Assembly: GCF_018343535.1 (NCBI RefSeq)
Contig: NZ_JAGYPF010000011.1
Location: forward strand, 1-47,500
Length of the DNA stretch: 47,500 bases
Source: Neobacillus rhizophilus
GTDB taxonomy: Bacteria; Bacillota; Bacilli; Bacillales; Cytobacillaceae
Direction of reading: 5' to 3'
The position numbers and the translations under genes are program-made. This document shows positions 31,524-39,774 of this stretch, piece by piece (position 1 is the stretch's first letter; every line of letters starts with the position of its first letter). A model generated the notes under the pieces. It had not been told where the DNA came from. It searched no databases and saw nothing but the letters and a program-made list of their open reading frames with translations.

Positions 31524-34244
31524 TTACGGCTGGGACCAATATTCAATCAGCTGCTCAACCTTAGTGCTTAATTCTTCCTTTGCGCTGCCGGAAATTTGGT
31601 CTTGCAGTCCTTTATTATTAATGTGCTTTTGGAAGTCTTGTAAACTCTTAACCGCTTGAGGCAGGTGCTGCTTGCTGTACTGGTCTTGTGCCTGTGTTAA
31701 ATTTTCCTTTAGCTGTACCAGCAAAGCTCCTTGTACACCTCCAGAATTCGCATAGTCATCGACAAGCTTGTTAATTGAATCGACACTTAGCAGCGCCAGT
31801 TTTACCTTGAATGTTTTCCCTTTTGCATTTTTTACATCGATGGACAGTTTAATTGTTGGGTACGTGTGGGAAATGGAAACACCACTGTCGGCCGAAACCA
31901 CAAACGCTGCCGGGTTATTGATTTCAAGATTGATCGTGCCAGCGTTTTTCTGAGTTGGATCCGATACGGAGATCTCCAATTCATTTCCGGATTGCATAGT
32001 CATGACCGAAGCCTTTTTATCACTGGAAATAAAATCTTTTCCATCAACTTTTAAAGGTTGGCTATTATCATTCCAGAAATTTGCCGCCACGATATTCAGT
32101 TTCTTTTCCTGAACAGCTTGTACATCACCAGAGTTTTTAAGCACTTGGATATCAGGATTATTTGCATAATCTGTTGTTTGGCTGCTTGTTTTGTTTGGCA
32201 GAAGTACATATTCATACGTATCGTTGACAGGATTTTTTCCGTGATCTTTCCAGAGTGTTACAAAGTTTCTGGTTACATCCGAATCATCGGTAAATTTAGG
32301 ATACAGGTTACTATTGCTCCATTTATCCGTTCTTGCTTCACGCAAGGCATTTATTGTAGTCGGTTCCGGGAAGTAGTAACCGATATCGGAACCAGTTGTA
32401 TTTCCTTGTAAATGAATGGTCTTAACATCGTTGATTGACTCTTGCCAGCCTAAATTTGCTGACTTGGCAACTCCATTAACTGTCAGCTCATTCGTGCCGT
32501 CATTTTTAATTTTTCTGTTTTCGATTGTTGTTTCAATTGTACGGTTGTCGGTGCTATTAATGCCTGCACCCAATGCAACAACCTCATCATCGAACATGAA
32601 CCAGGATTTTTTGGCTGTCAAAGTGTTTTTCCAGGCTTTGGAGCCGTTCGATGCCATGCCGGATACTCCGTATAGCCCTGCGATGTTTGTACCGCCTACC
32701 CAATCTTCCGCACTCGCTTTGCTTTGTCCCTCGCTAGACTTTCTTGTCTGGGTGTCGACTGTTGTGCCAGGGATTCTGTACATATTAACGGTTCCCCAAT
32801 AATCATCACTATATTGGCTCAAATCGCTATTATACAAATAGGTAGCGCCGTCACCCATATACCAGCCTTTGAGGTTTTCATCGTTAATAGATTCATAGTT
32901 ATAGATACGGCTGGAAGACATGCCAAGAGCGAAGCCGAAATCCGGACGTAAATGAACGGTACGGTCCATGTTAGCAAATTGGCGGTTCGTGACCAGTTCT
33001 CCCCTTGGTTTAATCGTTGAATCGTTCACAATTTGCTTGGCCAGTACGACATGATAAATGGGAGCTGTTTCATAAAAACTCAGGTACGTATCCGATTGGA
33101 TCCACTCTTTTACCATGCTTTTTAGTCTTGCTGCATACTGAGGCGGAGCAAACGAGGCAAGGTGTAGAATCGGTCGGATGGTTTCGTGGCCCATTAAATG
33201 ATCCTGCTGATTAAATCTTGAAATTTCCCTTCCGCGAATTATATCCATTAATCCGCCTTTATAAATAACAGGCTCATAGGAATCAAATATCCATTTGTAC
33301 ATGTTATCCAGGTTAGGGTCTTTAACCTTCCAATCAGAACCGTCTAATAAATAAACGAAGGATACCAGATTGGCAAGCAGCGCTTTCCCATACCCTCCAG
33401 TATACGGATGGTTTCCATGCTGCAGGAAGGAGCCGTCTTTATAAAATCCATCTCCAGTTGTAACATATTCAAATAACGGGCTAATCGCGTCACGTGATGC
33501 GGCAAGCTTGTCCCCATCACCTAGGATAATCGAGCGAATTCCTACAACTTGTGCAACATACATGAGGTTTGCACCTGTTGCCTTGCCCCCATTGGCCTTC
33601 GTTGGATCTGGGGTAAATTTATCAATTACTGCCATATAATTGTTTCTTTCTTCCGGTGTCAACTGATCATATATCAAAACGACTGTATCATTAAGAGCAA
33701 GCGGTGTACCGATACACCAGTCAAACCAGTTTGTCTTGCCAATTGATCTGTTGGTGTTATATTTTTTTTGGTATAGCCAGTTTAATCCATTTTTAATATC
33801 TGTTATTAATTGAGGGTTTTGATACAATGTGACTGTTTCCCCAGAGCTGTTTTTGATGGCTGCCCCTTTAGTTTCATAAGCCACTGCCATGGCATTTAAA
33901 CGTTGATACGCCAGTGTCATAGGGCTTGATTTACTCTTTTCTACCGTGATCACACTGTCATCTAGATCTTCCCAAATATAGTTATCCGGATTGGTTTTAA
34001 CCATGGGTTCCCAATAGTCATATGCGGTCTTAGCAATAATGTTCACCTTGCTGGCCACATCCGGGTCTTCCAGCGAGAAGTTACCCCCTACTAAATAAGA
34101 CTTCCATTTTTGCCTCAGGACTTCAAAATCTGTTGACGTTCCTTCTGCCGCGGAACTATGTTTCACAGCAAATGGTAAAATGGTTGCAAACACAACCAGA
34201 AAAGCTAAAAGCGTTTTCCCCACTATCGATAATAGATGTCTCAC
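31524..34244 (-). CDS. Secreted polysaccharide lyase family 8
   Basis: A PL8 lyase, the family of hyaluronate, chondroitin AC and xanthan lyases, which cut uronic-acid polymers by beta-elimination. I start it at the GTG at 34244, because GAGGGG lies nine bases upstream and a proper signal peptide follows at once (LLSIVGKTLLAFLVVFATIL ending SSAAE). The open frame extends 32 codons further up but has no start signal. From this GTG, catalytic candidates are Asn226 (KATGANLMYV), His276 and Tyr285 (QHGNHPYTGGYG, spaced nine apart as in known PL8 enzymes) and the arginines of RGREISRFN. The alpha-toroid (about 40-390) is followed by three beta domains and a helical tail. Length (906) fits. A cre site lies upstream. 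Hyaluronan, chondroitin and xanthan cannot be separated by eye. Confidence 0.87.
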   Translation of the reverse strand: MRHLLSIVGKTLLAFLVVFATILPFAVKHSSAAEGTSTDFEVLRQKWKSYLVGGNFSLEDPDVASKVNIIAKTAYDYWEPMVKTNPDNYIWEDLDDSVITVEKSKSSPMTLAYQRLNAMAVAYETKGAAIKNSSGETVTLYQNPQLITDIKNGLNWLYQKKYNTNRSIGKTNWFDWCIGTPLALNDTVVLIYDQLTPEERNNYMAVIDKFTPDPTKANGGKATGANLMYVAQVVGIRSIILGDGDKLAASRDAISPLFEYVTTGDGFYKDGSFLQHGNHPYTGGYGKALLANLVSFVYLLDGSDWKVKDPNLDNMYKWIFDSYEPVIYKGGLMDIIRGREISRFNQQDHLMGHETIRPILHLASFAPPQYAARLKSMVKEWIQSDTYLSFYETAPIYHVVLAKQIVNDSTIKPRGELVTNRQFANMDRTVHLRPDFGFALGMSSSRIYNYESINDENLKGWYMGDGATYLYNSDLSQYSDDYWGTVNMYRIPGTTVDTQTRKSSEGQSKASAEDWVGGTNIAGLYGVSGMASNGSKAWKNTLTAKKSWFMFDDEVVALGAGINSTDNRTIETTIENRKIKNDGTNELTVNGVAKSANLGWQESINDVKTIHLQGNTTGSDIGYYFPEPTTINALREARTDKWSNSNLYPKFTDDSDVTRNFVTLWKDHGKNPVNDTYEYVLLPNKTSSQTTDYANNPDIQVLKNSGDVQAVQEKKLNIVAANFWNDNSQPLKVDGKDFISSDKKASVMTMQSGNELEISVSDPTQKNAGTINLEINNPAAFVVSADSGVSISHTYPTIKLSIDVKNAKGKTFKVKLALLSVDSINKLVDDYANSGGVQGALLVQLKENLTQAQDQYSKQHLPQAVKSLQDFQKHINNKGLQDQISGSAKEELSTKVEQLIEYWSQP

Positions 34245-34353
34245 TTGCTCTTTCCCCTCGTTTCTTAAAAGATTAAAAGCCTCATCAACCAGCAAAGATT
34301 TTTTTAATCTATTCCCCCCTTCAAGAAAACACGCTATCAACTTACTTTAAGCA

Positions 34354-34367
34354 TGCAAGCGATTTCA
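34354..34367. promoter_or_regulatory. cre site upstream of PL8 lyase gene
   Basis: TGCAAGCGATTTCA matches the CcpA consensus TGNAANCGNTNNCA at every fixed position, 110 bases before the lyase start. Carbon catabolite repression of the lyase by CcpA is the likely consequence. Confidence 0.7.
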
Positions 34368-34417
34368 AAAGATCAAGTATATTTTAACACTGGTAAAATA
34401 TTCAGAATACACACGCA

Positions 34418-34453
34418 TTTTAGGAGTTTTTGCAAAATTTTTAGGAATTTTGC
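34418..34453. promoter_or_regulatory. Direct repeats upstream of PL8 lyase gene
   Basis: TTTTAGGAGTTTTTGC and TTTTTAGGAATTTTGC are imperfect direct repeats with a 21-bp period. AraC-type response regulators often bind such repeats, so this is a candidate site for the regulator at 27028-27783. Confidence 0.4.
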
Positions 34454-34487
34454 TAAGCCTAACATAGCCAATTCTAAAGAAACCGCA

Positions 34488-34521
34488 AAAAACCACTCCC
34501 TAACTTTTTAGGAAGTGGTTT
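34488..34521 (-). terminator. Terminator of small membrane protein gene
   Basis: On the minus strand AACCACTTCCTAA and TTAGGGAGTGGTT form a near-perfect stem followed by TTTTTTGC. It lies about 55 bases after the stop codon. Confidence 0.85.
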
Positions 34522-34576
34522 GGTATTGATTATTTGAATAAGAACTTTTTTGACTTACTTCTGGTATTCCGAAGGT

Positions 34577-34993
34577 TTATTTTTCCTTAGAAACGGCATT
34601 ATACTTGTTTAATTTTGTAAACCGTTTTTTCTTTTTTAGGTACTTTTCGTTAAGAACTACCACTTTCCGGTTCTCAGTGGTTAAGTATTTTCGATAAACT
34701 GTTTTATATTTTTCAAACGCAATGTTCCCTAATATATAAATTGGGAAGATCATGAACATGTGGATGACTATTTGCAGCATTAAATCAATTTTATTCCCCA
34801 TGACGTATTTAGTCATTACAGCATGAGCCAAAAGAGAAGCCATTATAATTATTACTATATTACAAATATGGAAAGGGACAGTATCTGTTTTTTCATGTAA
34901 CACCCGCTCAAGTTCGGACTTAATATAAAGAGTTGTAAATACTGATATCACAATCATGAAAAGGGAAACTACATATGTAAGAACAGTGTTCAT
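34577..34993 (-). CDS. Small membrane protein of unknown function
   Basis: A 138-residue protein I do not recognise. It has three hydrophobic segments (about residues 4-24, 42-62 and 72-92) and a strongly basic C-terminal tail rich in lysine (EKYLKKKKRFTKLNKYN), so it is an integral membrane protein with the tail probably inside the cell. GGGGG lies about ten bases before the ATG. It is flanked by its own terminator and by the groEL terminator, so it is monocistronic. No motif suggests a function. Confidence 0.65.
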   Translation of the reverse strand: MNTVLTYVVSLFMIVISVFTTLYIKSELERVLHEKTDTVPFHICNIVIIIMASLLAHAVMTKYVMGNKIDLMLQIVIHMFMIFPIYILGNIAFEKYKTVYRKYLTTENRKVVVLNEKYLKKKKRFTKLNKYNAVSKEK

Positions 34994-35061
34994 TTATTCC
35001 GATTCCCCCACTCTCATGTTTTGAAACAAATAATTATATATTCATTGTAACACAAGAAATG

Positions 35062-35106
35062 GAAAAAGAAGCTCCCCATAAGTTTGCTCAACTCACGAGA
35101 AGCTTC
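35062..35106 (-). terminator. Terminator of groES-groEL
   Basis: On the minus strand GAAGCTTCTCGTGAGTT pairs over its whole 17 bases (several G-T pairs) with AACTTATGGGGAGCTTC around a five-base loop, and TTTTT follows. It is about 40 bases after the groEL stop. Confidence 0.9.
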
Positions 35107-35149
35107 CGATAATGTTATTTATTCCAAACCCTAGATATTGGGGCTGATA

Positions 35150-36784
35150 TTACATCATGCCGCCCATACCGCCCATACCGCCCATGTCAGGCATTCCCAT
35201 GCCTGCACCAGCTGGTTCTGGCTTATCAGCAACTACAGCTTCAGTTGTTAAGAACATAGCTGCAACAGAGGCTGCGTTTTGAAGTGCAGAACGAGTAACT
35301 TTAGTTGGGTCAACGATACCAGCGTCGATCATGTTTACCCATTGGCCGCTAGCAGCGTTGAAGCCTGTGCCAACTTCTTCATGCTTTAAGCGCTCAACGA
35401 TAACAGATCCTTCAAGACCAGCGTTGGTAGCGATTGTGCGAACTGGCTCTTCCATCGCACGAAGAACGATGTTGATACCCGTTTGCTCGTCGCCTTCAGC
35501 TTGAAGCTCAGCCACTTTGCTGTATACGTTTAGAAGGGCAACACCACCACCGGATACGATACCTTCTTCAACTGCAGCACGAGTTGCGTTTAATGCGTCT
35601 TCGATACGAAGCTTACGCTCTTTTAATTCTGTTTCAGTTGCAGCACCAACTTTGATAACTGCTACACCGCCAGCCAATTTAGCAAGGCGCTCTTGTAATT
35701 TTTCCTTGTCGAATTCAGAAGTAGTTTCTTCTAATTGAACGCGGATTTGGTTCACGCGAGCTTGGATTGCTTCAGTGCTTCCTGCACCTTCAACAATTGT
35801 TGTGTTTTCTTTTGTGACAACGATTTTAGCAGCGCGTCCTAAAGAAGTAATTGTAGCAGACTTAAGGTCACGGCCAAGCTCTTCAGTGATGACTTCAGCA
35901 CCAGTTAGAGCAGCGATATCTTCAAGCATTGCCTTACGGCGGTCACCAAAGCCAGGAGCTTTAACAGCAACAGCATTGAATGTACCACGAAGCTTGTTCA
36001 GTACTAAAGTTGCAAGTGCTTCACCTTCAACATCTTCAGCAATTAGCAATAATGGCTTGCCTTGCTGTACCACTTGCTCAAGAACAGGCAGGATTTCTTG
36101 AATGCTTGTAATCTTCTTATCAGTGATTAATACAAATGGATTATCTAAGATAGCTTCCATTTTGTCAGTATTTGTAACCATGTATGGAGAAGCATAGCCA
36201 CGGTCAAATTGCATACCTTCAACTACATCCAATTCAGTAGTGAAGCCTTTAGATTCTTCGATTGTAATGACGCCGTCATTGCCCACGCGCTCCATTGCTT
36301 CAGCGATTAATTGGCCAACTTCTTTGTCATCAGAAGAAATAGCGGCAACTTGAGCGATAGATTCTTTGCCTTCAATTGGTTTAGAAATAGCTTTAAGTTC
36401 TGCAACAGCGGCAGTAACTGCTTTTTCGATACCTTTGCGGATACCCATTGGGTTAGCGCCAGCAGTTACGTTCTTTAAGCCTTCGCGAATCATCGCTTGA
36501 GCAAGAACTGTTGCAGTTGTTGTACCGTCACCGGCAACATCGTTTGTTTTGCTAGCTACTTCAGCAACAAGCTTTGCACCCATGTTTTCAAATGCATCTT
36601 CTAATTCGATTTCTTTTGCAATCGTTACACCGTCATTTGTGATTAATGGTGAACCGAATTTTTTCTCAAGAACCACGTTGCGTCCTTTAGGTCCAAGAGT
36701 AACTTTAACTGCATCTGCAAGTGTATCAACACCGCGAAGCATCGCGCGGCGAGCGTCTTCACTAAACTTAATCTCTTTAGCCAT
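35150..36784 (-). CDS. groEL: Chaperonin GroEL
   Basis: The 60-kDa chaperonin subunit that forms the double-ring folding chamber with GroES. The 544 residues include the ATP-binding GDGTTTATVLAQAM, the signature AAVEEGIVSGGG near residue 404, and the flexible Gly/Met-rich tail GMGGMGGMM. Length and sequence are typical for Bacillus. The start ATG has AGGAGG upstream and lies 53 bases after groES. Control is through the CIRCE operator upstream of groES. The glycine/methionine codons of the tail make the short CCCATACCG-type repeat seen at 35158-35190. Confidence 0.98.
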   Translation of the reverse strand: MAKEIKFSEDARRAMLRGVDTLADAVKVTLGPKGRNVVLEKKFGSPLITNDGVTIAKEIELEDAFENMGAKLVAEVASKTNDVAGDGTTTATVLAQAMIREGLKNVTAGANPMGIRKGIEKAVTAAVAELKAISKPIEGKESIAQVAAISSDDKEVGQLIAEAMERVGNDGVITIEESKGFTTELDVVEGMQFDRGYASPYMVTNTDKMEAILDNPFVLITDKKITSIQEILPVLEQVVQQGKPLLLIAEDVEGEALATLVLNKLRGTFNAVAVKAPGFGDRRKAMLEDIAALTGAEVITEELGRDLKSATITSLGRAAKIVVTKENTTIVEGAGSTEAIQARVNQIRVQLEETTSEFDKEKLQERLAKLAGGVAVIKVGAATETELKERKLRIEDALNATRAAVEEGIVSGGGVALLNVYSKVAELQAEGDEQTGINIVLRAMEEPVRTIATNAGLEGSVIVERLKHEEVGTGFNAASGQWVNMIDAGIVDPTKVTRSALQNAASVAAMFLTTEAVVADKPEPAGAGMGMPDMGGMGGMGGMM

Positions 36785-36837
36785 TGTTAAAAAACCTCCT
36801 CATATGTTTAAAAACTTTTATTTTTCAACTGTTGGAT

Positions 36838-37125
36838 TTACTCACCTACAACAGCAAGGATATCGTTTTCACGTAAAATTAAGTATTCGGAACCTTGGTA
36901 TTTCACTTCAGTACCAGAGTATTTTGAGAAGATAATGCGGTCGCCAACAGAAACTTCAACAGCTACGCGCTCGCCATTGTCAAGCACACGGCCAGTACCT
37001 ACAGCTACAACTTTTCCTTCCTGAGGCTTTTCCTTTGCTGTATCCGGTAATACGATACCGCTTGCAGTTTTTTCTTCTGATTCAACGAGTTCGATGATGA
37101 TGCGATCACCTAATGGTCTTAACAT
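36838..37125 (-). CDS. groES: Co-chaperonin GroES
   Basis: The 10-kDa lid of the GroEL chamber, 95 residues. Conserved parts are the start LRPLGDRIIIEL, the mobile loop EKTASGIVLPDTAKEKPQEG, and the end LILRENDILAVVGE. GAGGAGG is eight bases before the ATG. It is the first gene of the groESL operon, downstream of a sigma-A promoter overlapped by the CIRCE element. Confidence 0.98.
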   Translation of the reverse strand: MLRPLGDRIIIELVESEEKTASGIVLPDTAKEKPQEGKVVAVGTGRVLDNGERVAVEVSVGDRIIFSKYSGTEVKYQGSEYLILRENDILAVVGE

Positions 37126-37164
37126 TCAAACAACCTCCTCAAATATGTGTTATTCGGTCATTTA

Positions 37165-37191
37165 TTAGCACTCGACTATGATGAGTGCTAA
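37165..37191. promoter_or_regulatory. CIRCE operator (HrcA site)
   Basis: TTAGCACTC-N9-GAGTGCTAA is a perfect match to the CIRCE consensus, 40 bases upstream of groES. HrcA repression in the absence of heat stress is well established for this element; hrcA itself is outside the window. Confidence 0.98.
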
Positions 37192-37201
37192 CACAATTAT
37201 T

Positions 37202-37230
37202 ATAATAATCAATCTAAAAATCTTTTGCAA
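37202..37230 (-). promoter_or_regulatory. groESL sigma-A promoter
   Basis: On the minus strand TTGCAA and TATTAT are separated by 17 bases and sit directly upstream of the CIRCE, so the operator covers the transcription start. Confidence 0.7.
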
Positions 37231-37426
37231 GTCTGATGCATAAAATTTATTTAAAAAAGTTACCCTTTTTTTCCACCTTATAAAGTATGGATAAAATCCA
37301 TATTTCTATTCAATCTTTTCAAAGCAGGCATTCAAAATTGAAACTAATTTGTCATTAAAGGTAGAATGAAGAATAGTGATTGATTACATTTCGATTGGAA
37401 AAAATAGATGGAAAAGGAGTTTTGAT

Positions 37427-38149
37427 TTGAAAAAGGAATACTGGATTGTCCTTATTGTTTATATTGCCATGCAGCTTTCCAGCTTTGCCGGGATTCCTGC
37501 ATTTATGTTTGGATTTCGCCTTTTTGGATGGAGGCAGGAATTTGTGGTACCGGTTTGGCTGATCACAAGTTTCACCCTTGCCTTTCTCATCATTCTTGTT
37601 ATCCTAAGAAAAGAAATGAAGCCTGGGGTCCATAGTGAAAGAAACACTTCAATCGGTCATTCAATAAAGTGGGCGATTTTAGGGGTTTTCCTTGCCCTAT
37701 TTGCCCAATATACGGCTGCCATCATTGAGCGCCTTATTGGGATTGAATTGGGCTCTAAAAATACACAGGAAATCCTCACGATCATTAATGCCTTTCCTTT
37801 GGCCATTCTTGTAACGAGTATTATCGGCCCTATTTTAGAAGAAATTGTGTTTCGAAAAATTATTTTTGGGGCTTTTTATAAGCGGTTTAATTTCTTCATT
37901 TCTGCCCTAATCAGCTCGGTGGTCTTTGCGCTTGTCCATATGGAGCCTGAGCATCTGCTTATTTACTCGGCGATGGGCTTTACCTTTGCCTTTCTTTATG
38001 TAAAAACTAAACGTATCCTGGTGCCGATTTTCGCCCATGTATCTATGAACACGATGGTCGTCCTTGTTCAGTCGGTTTATAAGGATGACATTGAGCGGCT
38101 GATGCGTGAGGCAGAGGCAGTTCAAAACTTTATCGGAGGATTTCTATGA
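37427..38149 (+). CDS. ydiL: CPBP family intramembrane metalloprotease
   Basis: A 240-residue membrane protein with about seven to eight hydrophobic segments, of the CAAX-protease/Abi (CPBP) family. Motifs are EEIVFRK (the EExxxR glutamates), FALVHMEPEH and HVSMNTMVV, which carry the glutamate and histidine residues expected for the metal site. I start at the TTG at 37427, since AAGGAG lies seven bases upstream and the protein then begins MKKEYWIVLI. The earlier in-frame GTG at 37376 lacks a ribosome-binding site. It is divergent from groES and overlaps ydiK by four bases, the same order as in B. subtilis. The substrate is unknown. Confidence 0.85.
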   Translation: MKKEYWIVLIVYIAMQLSSFAGIPAFMFGFRLFGWRQEFVVPVWLITSFTLAFLIILVILRKEMKPGVHSERNTSIGHSIKWAILGVFLALFAQYTAAIIERLIGIELGSKNTQEILTIINAFPLAILVTSIIGPILEEIVFRKIIFGAFYKRFNFFISALISSVVFALVHMEPEHLLIYSAMGFTFAFLYVKTKRILVPIFAHVSMNTMVVLVQSVYKDDIERLMREAEAVQNFIGGFL

Positions 38150-38349
38150 GACGTTCACCTTTGTTTTCCGGTTTGATTTATTTAATACTTGGTGCACTGT
38201 TCACCTATTTTGCAATCGATGATGTCCAAAACAATGGCTGGGGCTTCTTCAGCTACCTTTTGGTCATCCTCGCCACCTTTGATTTTGGGTCAGCCTTAAA
38301 GATGATTGCTATTCATTTTAAGTACAGGGATAAAATGAATAAACAATGA
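38146..38349 (+). CDS. ydiK: Small membrane protein YdiK (DUF4305)
   Basis: A 67-residue protein with two hydrophobic segments (about 6-22 and 34-55), corresponding in size and position to B. subtilis YdiK. Its ATG overlaps the ydiL stop (ATGA) and has GGAGG about six bases upstream, so the two are co-translated. Function unknown. The IS3 element begins 28 bases after its stop. Confidence 0.8.
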   Translation: MRRSPLFSGLIYLILGALFTYFAIDDVQNNGWGFFSYLLVILATFDFGSALKMIAIHFKYRDKMNKQ

Positions 38350-38456
38350 TGTCTTTTATTTTTGATTGGACCAATGATGAGGTTAGTCTAAAAAGTGGAC
38401 ACGTAAAAATGAGATTTAGTTTATAATACAATCATCATTTAAAAGGACGTGTTCAC

Positions 38457-38750
38457 ATGGGTCAACATCATTCTCAAGAGTATAAAGAGTATGTTGCAAA
38501 GTTAATCGTTGAGGAGGGGAGAAAAGCCTCCCAGGTAGCTTTTGAGCTCGAGCTCTCCCCTAAAACTGTTAGTCGATGGGTGGCAGCTTACAGGGCGAAA
38601 ACAACCCTTGGGAAACCTGGAGAAAACTATCTTACACCCACAGAACTTGAAAAACTGAAAAAGCAACACGAAAAAGAGATACAAAAATTGAAAGAGGAAA
38701 ACGAAATCCTAAAAAAGGCCATGCACATCTTCACGAAAAACCAAGCGTAA
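38457..38750 (+). CDS. IS3-family transposase OrfA
   Basis: A 97-residue DNA-binding protein with an N-terminal helix-turn-helix (KASQVAFELELSPKTVSRWV) and a C-terminal coiled coil (ELEKLKKQHEKEIQKLKEEN). AAAGGACGTG lies upstream of the ATG. The slippery heptamer A_AAA_AAG at 38711-38717, in frame (CTA AAA AAG), precedes the stop by about 30 bases. A -1 shift there enters the OrfB frame, which is open from this point, so the full transposase is probably made as an OrfAB fusion. Confidence 0.92.
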   Translation: MGQHHSQEYKEYVAKLIVEEGRKASQVAFELELSPKTVSRWVAAYRAKTTLGKPGENYLTPTELEKLKKQHEKEIQKLKEENEILKKAMHIFTKNQA

Positions 38751-38788
38751 TATATATCTTCATTCAAGCCCACTCTGATGAGCACGCC

Positions 38789-39637
38789 GTGGCGAAGATG
38801 TGCAAAGTTCTGAAAGTATCATCAAGTGGCTATTATAAATGGCTAAGGATCCAGAATAAACCTCAATCTGAGAAAGATGCTTACCGTAAAGAAATCAAGC
38901 AAAAAATAAGTAAATCATTTCACGAGAGCTTTGGTACGTATGGGAGTCCCAGGGTCCATGCCGACTTGGTGGAGTGGGGTTATACCATTTCTCAAAAGAC
39001 GGTTGCCCGTATGATGAAAGAGATGGGTTTAACAGCTACACCAAAAGAAAAGTTTGTCGTTACCACTAATTCCAATCATGATTTACACATCTATCCTAAC
39101 CTGCTTAATCGCCAATTTAATGTTGAAGAGCCCAACCGAGCATGGGTAACTGACATTACGTACATTTGGACGATTGAGGGCTGGGTTTATTTATCATCCG
39201 TTATGGATCTATTCTCAAGAAAAATCGTAGGCTGGAGTATGGCTTCACATATGAAAAAAGAGCTATCCATACAAGCATTGAATATGGCGATTGTTACAAG
39301 GCAGCCTAGTGAAGGGTTAATCCATCATTCGGACCGTGGGTCCCAGTATTGTTCAAATGATTATATCGACATCCTGAAAGGGAAAAACATGCATATCAGT
39401 ATGAGCAGGAGGGGCGATCCTTACGACAATGCATGTATTGAGTCTTTTCATGCCACGATCAAGAAAGATTTGATCTACAGAAGACGCTTTAAGACCAGGG
39501 CTGAAGCCGTAAAAGCTATTAATCATTATATTAGTAGTTTTTATAATGAAAAGCGTAAACACTCTACTTTAGGGCACAAATCACCGAATCAATTTGAGAG
39601 AAACCACCGGCAAGATGAAGTTGCATATACCTCATAA
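38789..39637 (+). CDS. IS3-family transposase OrfB (DDE integrase)
   Basis: The catalytic part of the transposase. The 282 residues from the GTG include the HTH_21-like region and an rve integrase core. The DDE residues appear as Asp in WVTDITYI, Asp in IHHSDRGSQYCS, and Glu in YDNACIESFHATIKKDL, with the expected spacing of about 60 and 35 residues. The frame is open upstream back to the slippery site in OrfA (reading KPSVIYIFIQAHSDEHAV), as needed for a frameshift fusion. No inactivating stop is seen, so the element could be active. Confidence 0.92.
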   Translation: MAKMCKVLKVSSSGYYKWLRIQNKPQSEKDAYRKEIKQKISKSFHESFGTYGSPRVHADLVEWGYTISQKTVARMMKEMGLTATPKEKFVVTTNSNHDLHIYPNLLNRQFNVEEPNRAWVTDITYIWTIEGWVYLSSVMDLFSRKIVGWSMASHMKKELSIQALNMAIVTRQPSEGLIHHSDRGSQYCSNDYIDILKGKNMHISMSRRGDPYDNACIESFHATIKKDLIYRRRFKTRAEAVKAINHYISSFYNEKRKHSTLGHKSPNQFERNHRQDEVAYTS

Positions 39638-39774
39638 TATAGCCATTTGGTGTTAGGAAATGAGCAGTCATGCTTTTCGACTGATCATTTCTAATACCGT
39701 ACCAAACGAAGTGCGGTAGTAGTTTTATTTCTAAAAGTCTCAAATTTTACTGTCCACTTTCTTGACAGAAGACC

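Larger units (their letters stand above)
38378..39774 (+). mobile_element. IS3-family insertion sequence (IS150-like), about 1.4 kb
   Basis: Two overlapping-frame transposase genes are flanked by imperfect terminal inverted repeats: the left end reads TGAGGTTAGTCTAAAAAGTG then GACA, and the right end, complemented, TGGTCTTCTGTCAAGAAAGT then GGACA. Both ends start with TG as in this family. The direct repeat ATGA (38374-38377 and 39775-39778) is the likely target duplication. A longer match GACCAATGA is found at both junctions, so ends could be up to five bases off. The element appears intact and is inserted in a hairpin repeat unit just after ydiK. Confidence 0.85.

Noticed and set aside
29170..34000. 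Many plus-strand open frames across the lyase genes
   Set aside because: They are complements of well-supported minus-strand genes with signal peptides and domains.
34245..34340. An extra 32 residues on the PL8 lyase
   Set aside because: The TTG start has no ribosome-binding site and the signal peptide would be buried; the GTG at 34244 solves both.
35517..36935. Open frames on the plus strand opposite groEL
   Set aside because: They mirror the codon bias of groEL on the other strand and have no start signals.
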